Shown one piece after another: positions 25,536 through 33,815 of a stretch of DNA of 64,000 nt (position 1 is the stretch's first letter; every line of letters starts with the position of its first letter). Source of the stretch: an uncultured Dorea sp. Lineage in GTDB: Bacteria > Bacillota > Clostridia > Lachnospirales > Lachnospiraceae. Location: contig CAJUAM010000003.1 in NCBI GenBank assembly GCA_910584615.1, positions 1 through 64,000 of the forward strand, in the 5' to 3' direction. The translations under genes were made by a program, and so were the position numbers. The notes beneath the pieces are model-generated. The model was not told the DNA's origin and ran no database searches. It was given only the letters and a program-made list of their open reading frames with translations.

Positions 25536-26807
25536 TTAAAAAAGCTTTCTGCCGTTTACAAATTTTGCGGCAATATTTTTGTCTTCCGCAAGGCAGATCA
25601 GCCGTTCCAGGCGTTCCCTTACGCTTAGTTTCTGCGGATGTCTGATGGAAGAGTCATCTAACACTACCGCATCAAATTCGTAGCCTGTTTCAAAGCTGCC
25701 TGCTTTGCCGAAAAATTCTCCGCCGCCCTTGGTTGCCAGATAGAATGCTTCTTCCAGATTGAGAGGTGTTAGTGATTGATCTGTTAACCGCCAGCGAAGC
25801 TTAGAACATTGTATGGCCATCGTCATTGCTCTGAATATGGATAGTGATGAACCGGCGGCTATATCGCTTCCAAGACCGATCTTCATGTCCAGATCAAGGT
25901 AGGTTCTTACCGGAGCGATGCCTGATAACAGGTTTGTATTGGACTCAGGGCAATGAGCTATAAACACATTCTGCTTTTTCATCAGATCTGTTTCTTCTTT
26001 ACTGCTGTGGACACAGTGTGCCATTATGGTTGGACACTCATTTCCGAACAGGCCGTATTTATCATAAGCCTCTCCGTAAAAACGGGTATCAGGACAAAGG
26101 TTTTGTACCCATTGGACTTCGCTTAGGTTTTCTGAAAGATGGGACTGTACCGGCAGGCGGTATTTTCTCCGGAGCAGGGCCAGCTGTTCCATTAGTTCAT
26201 CTGAGCAGGAAGGAATAAAGCGGGGAGTCAGGATGGGCTTGATATTTTTCAGATGTTTTGTGTCTTTAATCCATTTTTCAGTATCCGAGACAGACTTTTT
26301 AGCACTTTCCTCACAGAGGTATCCGGGGCTGTTGCGGTCCATATTGACTTTTCCGACGTAAGCTTTCATCCCTGCGTTTTCAAGTTTTTCCATCAGCAGG
26401 ATAGTGGCTTTTGTATGGATGGTTCCGAAGACGCAGGCTCTGGTAGTCGCGCTGTGCAGGAGATCTTCTGTGAAAATCTCATATGCTTTTTTTGCGTACT
26501 CTAAGTCATCGTATTTGGCTTCTTCTATAAAGGTATGTGTATTGAGCCATTCGATCAGTTCTAAGTCCATCCCCAGTCCGCGGAACGGATACTGGGGTGC
26601 ATGTACATGCAGGTCAGTAAGCCCGGGGATAATTAATTTATCCGTGTAGTCATAACAGGGGAGAGGGTTGTAACTTTCTGGTAATTTTTCATACACGCCT
26701 GTACAGTTTCCGTTTTCACAGACTGCGAAGCCATTTTCGGTGATACTAAGATCAGTACTTGTTTTGCTGTAGCAGATATGTCCTTTTATTACATAATTAT
26801 CCATCAT
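25536..26807 (-). CDS. Guanine deaminase-like amidohydrolase
   Basis: A 423-residue amidohydrolase with one metal site: LTDLHVHAPQ (HxH), QSHLSEN, AHCVHSS and GSDIAAGSS. PQYPFRGLGMDLELIEWL and the AHCPESNTNLLSG loop fit guanine deaminases (guanine to xanthine plus ammonia). SsnA-type deaminases are the main alternative. It is the first gene of a likely operon with deoB and deoC. Xanthine made here would suit a selenium-dependent xanthine dehydrogenase, whose accessory genes lie next door. Confidence 0.8.
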   Translation of the reverse strand: MMDNYVIKGHICYSKTSTDLSITENGFAVCENGNCTGVYEKLPESYNPLPCYDYTDKLIIPGLTDLHVHAPQYPFRGLGMDLELIEWLNTHTFIEEAKYDDLEYAKKAYEIFTEDLLHSATTRACVFGTIHTKATILLMEKLENAGMKAYVGKVNMDRNSPGYLCEESAKKSVSDTEKWIKDTKHLKNIKPILTPRFIPSCSDELMEQLALLRRKYRLPVQSHLSENLSEVQWVQNLCPDTRFYGEAYDKYGLFGNECPTIMAHCVHSSKEETDLMKKQNVFIAHCPESNTNLLSGIAPVRTYLDLDMKIGLGSDIAAGSSLSIFRAMTMAIQCSKLRWRLTDQSLTPLNLEEAFYLATKGGGEFFGKAGSFETGYEFDAVVLDDSSIRHPQKLSVRERLERLICLAEDKNIAAKFVNGRKLF

Positions 26808-26954
26808 GATTGCTTCCTTTTATTTTTAGTCTATTATTTATAGTTGTCTTTTGTCTGGCTGTTTATAAGTCTATTATACATGATTTATGTGTTTCTTTCT
26901 TCTATTTGTTTCATATTTTTCACATCATTTTCTTTTACCCAATGTTTTTTATGT

Positions 26955-26995
26955 CGAAAACTTTTGTTGTAATTATAATAAGTTTTCGGTATAAT
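26955..26995 (+). promoter_or_regulatory. Promoter with palindromic operator for the first MATE gene
   Basis: TTGTAA (26967-26972), 17-base spacer, TATAAT (26990-26995). A perfect 9-bp inverted repeat, CGAAAACTT (26955-26963) and AAGTTTTCG (26980-26988), spans the -35 box and ends just before the -10. The position suits a repressor site. Confidence 0.6.
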
Positions 26996-27067
26996 GTATA
27001 GAATTTAGGATTTTTGACAATGGAACGATACATATGATATTTTATTTGACAGAAGGATGTGATTGGA

Positions 27068-28447
27068 ATGAATGGATTAAAGAAATTATTTGCTCCGGTA
27101 GATATGACTGTGGGGAAACCATGGGAAGATATTGTGATATTTACCGTGCCGATGCTGATCGGCAATATCGCGCAGCAGCTTTATAATACGGTAGATAGTG
27201 TAGTGGTCGGACAGTTTGTAGGCGACAATGCTTTGGCAGCAGTTGGGAGCGCCGGACCTATTTTGAACCTTTTGATCGTGTTGTTTGTGGGGATCAGTGT
27301 GGGAGCCAGCATCATGGTATCCCAGTATCTCGGCGCGCGCAATCGTAAGGCACTTTCCATGACGATAGGAACCTGTATCGTGCTTACCGGGATCGCATCG
27401 GTCTTGGTCATGATATTTGCGACAGTGGCGGCCAGACCTTTGCTGGAAATCTTAAATACTCCGCAATCAATCATAGACTGGTGTACATCTTATCTAAGGA
27501 TTCTCTTTATCGGAGTGGCAGGATGTGCCTACTATAATATTCTCAGCGGGATATTAAGAGGACTGGGGGATTCTATGTCTGCGCTCTTATATTTGTTAGT
27601 TGCAAGCGGTCTTAATATTGTGCTGGATCTGTTTTTTGTAGCGCGGATGGATATGGGGGTGTCAGGGGTGGCTCTGGCAACGGCTCTGGCGCAGGCGGTC
27701 TCTGCGCTTATGTGTCTTAGAAGGCTTACGAAGCTTACAGATCTTTTTGAACTAAAGTGGGAATATATCCGTCCTTTTAAAAGTCATATGAAAAACATCA
27801 TCCGGCTTGGCGTACCGTCGGGTATCACTCAGGCGATCATGTCTATGTCTATGCTGGTGGTGCAGTCATTGACTAATAGTTTCGGAGAGATGTTCATTGC
27901 CGCGAATGTTATTGTCATGCGTGTGGATGGATTTGCCATGATGCCTAATTTTTCTTTTGGTACAGCGATGACAACTTATGCGGGGCAGAATGTAGGCGCC
28001 GGAGAATATGACCGTGTGACAAAAGGTGCCAGACAGGGAACAGCCATAGCTATGGGAACTTCGGCTGTAATTGTAGTATTGATCCTTGTTTTCGGCAGAC
28101 AGTTGATGCAGATTTTTACTGATACACCGGAACTTGTCAGACTCAGTATGAATATGATGCGCATTCTGGCAATTGGCTATGTGGCTGTAGCAGTGACGCA
28201 GACGTTATCAGGTGTGATGCGCGGAGCAGGAGATACGATGACACCTATGTGGATCTCTATGGTCTCTGCCGTGCTGATCCGTGTTCCGCTGGCTTACGGA
28301 CTGGTATATCTTACAAAGACACCCGGTCTCCCTCAGGGGAACAGGGCATGTCTGTTTGTTTCGCTTTTGATCTCGTGGGTGCTTGGGGCAGTTATTACAG
28401 GAATCTTTTATGCCAGAGGCAAATGGAAAAAGAAAGCAGTCAGATGA
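27068..28447 (+). CDS. MATE-family multidrug/cation antiporter
   Basis: A 459-residue protein with twelve hydrophobic segments and two homologous halves. The N-terminal pattern PMLIGNIAQQLYNTVDSVVVGQFVG is typical of the DinF/NorM-like MATE group, with GAGDTMTPMWIS in the C-terminal half. It exports organic cations or metabolites using H+ or Na+. The ATG at 27068 has AGAAGGA ten bases upstream; the in-frame GTG at 27059 sits on that site. The substrate is unknown. Confidence 0.9.
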   Translation: MNGLKKLFAPVDMTVGKPWEDIVIFTVPMLIGNIAQQLYNTVDSVVVGQFVGDNALAAVGSAGPILNLLIVLFVGISVGASIMVSQYLGARNRKALSMTIGTCIVLTGIASVLVMIFATVAARPLLEILNTPQSIIDWCTSYLRILFIGVAGCAYYNILSGILRGLGDSMSALLYLLVASGLNIVLDLFFVARMDMGVSGVALATALAQAVSALMCLRRLTKLTDLFELKWEYIRPFKSHMKNIIRLGVPSGITQAIMSMSMLVVQSLTNSFGEMFIAANVIVMRVDGFAMMPNFSFGTAMTTYAGQNVGAGEYDRVTKGARQGTAIAMGTSAVIVVLILVFGRQLMQIFTDTPELVRLSMNMMRILAIGYVAVAVTQTLSGVMRGAGDTMTPMWISMVSAVLIRVPLAYGLVYLTKTPGLPQGNRACLFVSLLISWVLGAVITGIFYARGKWKKKAVR

Positions 28448-28549
28448 TTTTACCGGAGCAGATTTTTTAATGGTTGAGATGAGATAATTTTTTGTGTATA
28501 CTTATATTTGTTATTGCAGGATTGGATTTATATATAATAAGGAAAGAAA

Positions 28550-29239
28550 ATGGAAGTTGGAAATAGGGCGGCGAGAACGCTGTTATATGAAGAAGTAGTA
28601 AAAGATCTGTATCATTTGATTGATGAAGAACATCTGAAACCAGGAGATAAGCTTCCTCCGGAAAGAGAACTGATGGAGCAGCTTGATGTCAGCAGAAATG
28701 TTCTAAGGGAGGCTTTCCGGGTATTAGAGAGCAGAGGAGTGATCATTTCACATCAGGGAAAAGGGAGATTTTTACGAACCCAGTCACAGCTAAGTGAAAG
28801 TACGGGAAGCTTAAGTAAAAATCTCGAACGCTGTTCTATGATGGAAGCATATGAGGTAAGACAGGTTCTGGAGGTAAAGGGGGTAGAATTAATTATCCGC
28901 AACGCCACACAGAAAGATATTGATGATTTAGAGAGCGCGTATAAAGAGCTTGAAAGGCGTTTTAAGGAAACAGGAAAAACAAAAGGAGAATTTAAATTAC
29001 ATAAATTATATGCCGCAAAAACGGGCAGTATATTTATGACACAGACTTTAGAGATTGTATTGAATGCAATTTTTGATATGATGTATGGTAAATTTTCAGA
29101 TGTATTGGAGGCAGTATCCGGAGAGGAAGAATTAGAGTCACACCGCCAGATCATCCGCGCGATCCGGAGAAGAGATGAGAAAGAGGCCGGAAAACTGATG
29201 TATGAACATCTTCAGACCTCTATTGATAATTTAAAATAG
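28550..29239 (+). CDS. GntR-family regulator, FadR subfamily
   Basis: A 229-residue regulator. The N-terminal winged helix (about 8-75) has DKLPPERELMEQLDVSRNVLREAFRVLESRGVI; the C-terminal FCD ligand domain (about 90-225) has the metal-binding His and Glu/Asp positions (EVRQVLEVKGVELI, ELESHRQIIRAI). Such proteins sense organic acids, often with a bound metal. It immediately precedes the malic enzyme and hydrolase cluster and is the likely local regulator; its operator could not be located with confidence. Confidence 0.9.
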   Translation: MEVGNRAARTLLYEEVVKDLYHLIDEEHLKPGDKLPPERELMEQLDVSRNVLREAFRVLESRGVIISHQGKGRFLRTQSQLSESTGSLSKNLERCSMMEAYEVRQVLEVKGVELIIRNATQKDIDDLESAYKELERRFKETGKTKGEFKLHKLYAAKTGSIFMTQTLEIVLNAIFDMMYGKFSDVLEAVSGEEELESHRQIIRAIRRRDEKEAGKLMYEHLQTSIDNLK

Positions 29240-29355
29240 ACAGTAAAGTGTCAGAAATTATTATTCTTTTTATTAATACTGCTGATGGTACATGTGAATA
29301 ATGGACAAAAAATGCTATATAATTTGTATCTGACAGTTAAATTTGCTGAAAGATA

Positions 29356-29384
29356 TTGACGGAGTAACGAGAATGGTTTATAAA
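29356..29384 (+). promoter_or_regulatory. Promoter of the malic enzyme gene cluster
   Basis: TTGACG (29356-29361), 17-base spacer, TATAAA (29379-29384), 55 bases before the malic enzyme ATG. Confidence 0.75.
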
Positions 29385-29439
29385 TAACTTAGAGACTAAG
29401 TGACTAAGCGGATGAGCAGGCGGAGAAAAGGAGTAAAGC

Positions 29440-30615
29440 ATGGGAATTGCAGAAGAGAGTTTGGCGTTTCATTACGAGAAAAAAGGGAAGCTGGAGGTTG
29501 TCTCAACCGTTGAGGTAAACAATGAGAAAGATTTATCTTTAGCGTATACGCCGGGAGTTGCCAGGCCCTGTCTGGAGATTCAAAAGGATGTGGACAAATC
29601 TTACGAACTTACCAGAAGGCATAACATGTGTCTGGTTGTCACAGATGGTACGGCAGTGCTGGGTCTTGGCGATATCGGGCCGGAAGCGGGTATGCCGGTC
29701 ATGGAAGGAAAATGTGTGTTGTTTAAAGAATTTGGAGGTGTGGATGCATTTCCTTTATGTATCAAGTCAAAAGATGTGGATGAGATTGTAAGGACGATTT
29801 ACCTTATATCCGGAAGCTTTGGCGGGATCAATCTGGAGGATATCGCGGCACCGAGATGTTTTGAGATTGAAGACCGGTTAAAAGAGCTGTGTGATATTCC
29901 GGTGTTCCATGATGACCAGCATGGTACGGCAGTGATCACGCTTGCGGGACTGATCAATGCTCTGAAGGTAGTGGGAAAGAAGAAGGAGAATGTAAGAATC
30001 GTCGTAAATGGAGCAGGCGCGGCGGCGACCTCTATCACAAGACTTCTTTTGAACTATGGATTTCCTGATATTACAATGTGTGACCGTACCGGGGCAATCT
30101 ATGAAGGCAGAAAAGACGGTATGAATCCTATAAAGGAGAAGATGTCTAAGATAACTAATCCGCAGAAGCTTCAGGGAAAATTGGAAACAGTCATAAAAGG
30201 AGCGGATATCTTTATCGGTGTCTCGGCTCCGGGGGCGTTAACAACAGAGATAGTAAAAACTATGGCTGAAGATGCAATTGTTTTTGCGTGCGCGAACCCG
30301 ACGCCCGAGATCTTCCCGGAAGACGCGAAAGCAGGCGGAGCGGCAGTTGTGGCGACTGGAAGAAGTGATTTCCCGAATCAGATTAATAATGTTCTGGCAT
30401 TTCCGGGGATATTCCGCGGCGCATTTGATGTAAGGGCGAGAGAGATCAATGAAGAGATGAAGATGGCAGCGTCAAAGGCATTGGCAGAATTGATCGCGCC
30501 GGATGAACTGCATGCGGATTACATCATACCTGCGGCATTTGATAAAAGAGTCGGAAAAGCTGTGGCGGCGGCTGTGGCGGAAGCGGCAAAAAAGACGAAA
30601 GCAGCGAGAAAGTAA
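29440..30615 (+). CDS. NAD(P)-dependent malic enzyme
   Basis: A 391-residue short-form malic enzyme that decarboxylates malate to pyruvate. The catalytic Tyr segment is AYTPGVARPCLEI, followed by DGTAVLGLGDIGPEAG, the metal ligands in FHDDQHGTA and the Rossmann motif VVNGAGAAATS. AAAAGGAG precedes the ATG. In this cluster it could process malate derived from the fumarate that ArgH releases, though no fumarase is present in the window. Confidence 0.93.
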   Translation: MGIAEESLAFHYEKKGKLEVVSTVEVNNEKDLSLAYTPGVARPCLEIQKDVDKSYELTRRHNMCLVVTDGTAVLGLGDIGPEAGMPVMEGKCVLFKEFGGVDAFPLCIKSKDVDEIVRTIYLISGSFGGINLEDIAAPRCFEIEDRLKELCDIPVFHDDQHGTAVITLAGLINALKVVGKKKENVRIVVNGAGAAATSITRLLLNYGFPDITMCDRTGAIYEGRKDGMNPIKEKMSKITNPQKLQGKLETVIKGADIFIGVSAPGALTTEIVKTMAEDAIVFACANPTPEIFPEDAKAGGAAVVATGRSDFPNQINNVLAFPGIFRGAFDVRAREINEEMKMAASKALAELIAPDELHADYIIPAAFDKRVGKAVAAAVAEAAKKTKAARK

Positions 30616-30662
30616 AAATATATCGCGGAAAGCTGCAAAAAATAATGAAAGGAGTGAAAAGG

Positions 30663-31532
30663 ATGGAAAGAGTAAAGTGGCCGGAAGGCAAAAAAAGCGC
30701 GGTAATGTTTAGCTTTGATCTGGACGGTGATGTGATCTGGCGGAACATGTCGGCGGATGAACCGAATGCGGATAAACTGATCCGCGCACGATCTATTGGA
30801 CAGTATGGACCCAATCGGTGTGTGGATATGATACTGGATCTGATGGATAAATATAAAGTAAAGGCAACCTTTTACGTGCCGGGATTTGTGGCAGAATGTA
30901 ATCCGGAGGTAGTAAAAAGGATTGCGGATGCAGGGCATGAGATTGGAAATCATGGGTATACCCACGAGCGGTTTGTTGAAAAAACCGTGGAGGAGCAGAG
31001 AGAAATTATTGAAAAAACCCAGAGGATCATTAAAGATCTTACGGGCAAGGAGCCGGTGGGATTCCGTACACCGTCAGGAGACTGGCATGTGCGTACACCG
31101 TATATTTTATCGGAGATGGGATTTTCTTATTCAAGCTCTATGCGGGGAGATGATAAGCCTTATTATACGGTTCTTGACGGAGAGGAATCCGATCTGGTTG
31201 AGATTCCTTCAAAATGGGAGTTAGACGATTATGTGGCACAGGCGTACAGCGTCTATCCTGCGGAGCCGGCGGGGCTTGACCGGATCAGCTGTTACAGAAA
31301 TGTACAAGACAATGATATCCGGGAGTTCAGAGGCTACTATGATATGGGAATGTGCATTTCATTCCTTATGCATCCCCAGATATCCGGCGCGCCGGGAAGA
31401 AATCTCGTATTAGAAGAGGTTTTAAAGGAAGTGACGTCTCATGAAGATGTATGGGTGGCAACGGGAAGCGAGATAGCAGATTACTGGAAAAAGGCATATC
31501 CGAGGAAGAATAGCAAAAGAGGGGAGGAGTAA
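30663..31532 (+). CDS. NodB/PuuE-like carbohydrate-esterase-4 family hydrolase A
   Basis: A 289-residue NodB-fold protein. It keeps the metal set of the family: D19 and D21 in FSFDLDGD and H97/H101 in NHGYTHE, followed by GFRTPSGDWH. It has no signal peptide, so it acts inside the cell, unlike peptidoglycan deacetylases; PuuE-type allantoinases and cyclic-imide hydrolases are intracellular members. AAAGGAG lies ten bases before the ATG at 30663. It is followed four bases later by a paralogue with altered metal ligands. The substrate is unknown, and an amide or cyclic ureide is inferred. Confidence 0.8.
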   Translation: MERVKWPEGKKSAVMFSFDLDGDVIWRNMSADEPNADKLIRARSIGQYGPNRCVDMILDLMDKYKVKATFYVPGFVAECNPEVVKRIADAGHEIGNHGYTHERFVEKTVEEQREIIEKTQRIIKDLTGKEPVGFRTPSGDWHVRTPYILSEMGFSYSSSMRGDDKPYYTVLDGEESDLVEIPSKWELDDYVAQAYSVYPAEPAGLDRISCYRNVQDNDIREFRGYYDMGMCISFLMHPQISGAPGRNLVLEEVLKEVTSHEDVWVATGSEIADYWKKAYPRKNSKRGEE

Positions 31533-31536
31533 GCTT

Positions 31537-32376
31537 ATGTATGCAAAAGGTATGACATTGCCGGAAGGCAAAAAATGTGCGGCATTTATAACAGTGAATC
31601 TCTCAGCAGAATTTTTCTGGCTTTCTCTGGATAAAAAAGCGGCTGATATGCCAAAAACTCTTTCTCTTGGACAATACGGCATGTCTCATGGCCTGCCAAG
31701 ACTCCTGGATCTTTTTGACGAGTTCGGTGTCAAAGCGACATTTTTTACTCCGGGAAAGACAGCGGAAACTTATCCGGAAGCAATAAGAGAGATTGTAAAC
31801 AGGGGACATGAAATTGCGTGTCATGGTTACGAGTATGAGAATTTTTCCCTGCTTGGCTATGAAGAGCAGAGGAGACGGATTGAAAAAGCAGTGGAAGCGA
31901 TTGAGTGGGCATGCAATAAGAAACCAAAGGGATTCCGCGCGCCGATCGGAGATCTTATGCTGGAAACTTTGAATATAGCCAGAGAAAACGGGATGGAGTA
32001 TTCCAGTGATCTTTTTGATGATGACAGGCCGTATTTTATGAGTGTAAATGACAATGGGGATGAAATCCTGCAGATTCCTATGCAGTGGGCAAACTTTGAC
32101 CTCCCGTATTTTGCGTTTAATTACCGCCCTGCGTTCCCATTCGGACAGGGACGTATCGCTAATTACAGCAATGTTCTTTCTAACTGGAAGGATGAATTTA
32201 CAGGACATTATAATCATAATCTGTGCTACACTATGCAGCTTGATCCGCAGACTACAGGAAGTCCGGGACGGACAGCTTTAATTAAAGAGTTTTTACAGTT
32301 CATGACAGAGCATGAAGGTGTATGGTTTGCGACAGGCAGTGAAATATATGATTTCTGTCTGAAAAATAAAGAATAA
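31537..32376 (+). CDS. NodB/PuuE-like hydrolase B (divergent active site)
   Basis: A 279-residue tandem paralogue of the preceding gene (same PEGKKxAxF start, SLGQYG, VKATFF, GFRAPIGD segments, similar end VWFATGSEIYDF). The metal site is changed: the D-x-D pair is N21-x-S23 and the second His is Y100 (CHGYEY). PuuE allantoinase likewise lacks the standard metal triad, so this copy may be metal-independent or a regulatory partner in a heteromer. GGGGAGGAG precedes the ATG. The four-base gap suggests equimolar synthesis of the pair. Confidence 0.8.
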   Translation: MYAKGMTLPEGKKCAAFITVNLSAEFFWLSLDKKAADMPKTLSLGQYGMSHGLPRLLDLFDEFGVKATFFTPGKTAETYPEAIREIVNRGHEIACHGYEYENFSLLGYEEQRRRIEKAVEAIEWACNKKPKGFRAPIGDLMLETLNIARENGMEYSSDLFDDDRPYFMSVNDNGDEILQIPMQWANFDLPYFAFNYRPAFPFGQGRIANYSNVLSNWKDEFTGHYNHNLCYTMQLDPQTTGSPGRTALIKEFLQFMTEHEGVWFATGSEIYDFCLKNKE

Positions 32377-32403
32377 CTTTAGAGAAGAAAGGAGAATGAG
32401 AAA

Positions 32404-33786
32404 ATGGCAGGAAGTTTATGGGGAGGCAGATTTGAAAAAGAGATGGACGACATCGTAAAGAAGTTCAATGCCTCTATCGGGTTCGACCAGAGAATGTATA
32501 ATGACGATATTGATGGAAGTATCGCTCATGTAACAATGCTGGGCGAGCAGGGTATTGTTTCTATGGAAGAGAAGGACGCGATCATAGCAGGACTTGAGGA
32601 CATCCGAAAGGATATTGAGAGCGGAAAGATCGTATTTAATGTGGATGATGAGGATATCCATATGGGCATTGAGAGCCGGCTGATCCAGAGAATCGGTGAT
32701 GTGGGCAAGAAGCTCCATACGGCGAGAAGCCGGAATGATCAGTGTCAGGTTGACGGAAAACTTTATGTCAGAAGAGAGATCAAAGAGATCATGGACCGTC
32801 TGTGTTATCTGGAATCTGTGATCCTTGACAAGGCGTCAAAATACGCAGATGAGATAACTATCGGCTTTACACATCTGCAGCATGCGCAGCCGATCACACT
32901 GGGCTTTGTATTTATGGCATATTTCCAGATGTTTAAAAGAGATTTACAAAGACTTAAGGATACGTATGAGAGGATGAATTTTTGTCCATTGGGAGCATGT
33001 GCGCTGGCAGGAACGACCCTTCCTACCAATCGTCACAGAACAGCAGAACTTTTAGGCTTTATTGCTCCTACAGAAAATGCGATGGATAGTGTCAGTGACC
33101 GTGATTACAGTCTTGAATTTTTAAGTGATGCGGCAATTTCTATGATGCACCTGTCAAGATGGGCAGAGGAATTTACATGGTGGAATACATCAGAATTTTC
33201 CTATATTGCGATTGACGACAGCTTCTGCACAGGCAGCAGTATCATGCCGCAGAAAAAGAATCCGGATATGGCGGAGCTCCTTCGGGGCAAGGTCGGCCGT
33301 GTATACGGTGATCTGATGCAGCTTTTAACTGTTATGAAGGGAACGCCTCTGGCTTATAACAAGGATTTTCAGGAAGATAAGGAAAGTCTGTTTGATGCCA
33401 TCGACACATGGAAGGCAAGTATTACTATTTTTGCAAAGATGCTAGAAAATACGGAGTTTCGCATGGATCAGATAAAGAAGCAGATGGGAAAAGGATTCTT
33501 GAATGCTACAGATATCGCGGAACATTTCGCGAAACAGGGAATTCCATTCAGAGAGGCACATTCTATCGTAGGACGTATGGTAAAGGTGTGCGAAAATAAT
33601 AACTGTGATTTTGAAGATCTGACAGATGAGCAGCTTCAGCAGATAGACGGCAGAGTTACAAAAGAGACGCTTGGGGATATCAGTATCCCGGCGTGCGTAG
33701 AAGCAAGGGTTTCTTACGGCGGAACAGCTCCGTCTGAAGTAAGAAGACAGATTGCGAAAGAAAAAGAATGGCTGGACAGCTTTTAG
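32404..33786 (+). CDS. argH: Argininosuccinate lyase
   Basis: A full-length, 460-residue member of the fumarase/aspartase superfamily that cleaves argininosuccinate to arginine and fumarate. LWGGRFEK, HTARSRNDQ, FTHLQHAQPIT and the mobile loop GSSIMPQKKNPDMAELLRGK are all present. GAAAGGAG precedes the ATG. No argG lies in the window; the neighbours are catabolic and transport genes, and the arginine deiminase pathway follows 10 kb downstream. It may serve arginine release for catabolism rather than biosynthesis, or act on a related adduct. Confidence 0.93.
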   Translation: MAGSLWGGRFEKEMDDIVKKFNASIGFDQRMYNDDIDGSIAHVTMLGEQGIVSMEEKDAIIAGLEDIRKDIESGKIVFNVDDEDIHMGIESRLIQRIGDVGKKLHTARSRNDQCQVDGKLYVRREIKEIMDRLCYLESVILDKASKYADEITIGFTHLQHAQPITLGFVFMAYFQMFKRDLQRLKDTYERMNFCPLGACALAGTTLPTNRHRTAELLGFIAPTENAMDSVSDRDYSLEFLSDAAISMMHLSRWAEEFTWWNTSEFSYIAIDDSFCTGSSIMPQKKNPDMAELLRGKVGRVYGDLMQLLTVMKGTPLAYNKDFQEDKESLFDAIDTWKASITIFAKMLENTEFRMDQIKKQMGKGFLNATDIAEHFAKQGIPFREAHSIVGRMVKVCENNNCDFEDLTDEQLQQIDGRVTKETLGDISIPACVEARVSYGGTAPSEVRRQIAKEKEWLDSF

Positions 33787-33815
33787 GATAAGATGAGAAT
33801 AAGGAGGATATAACT

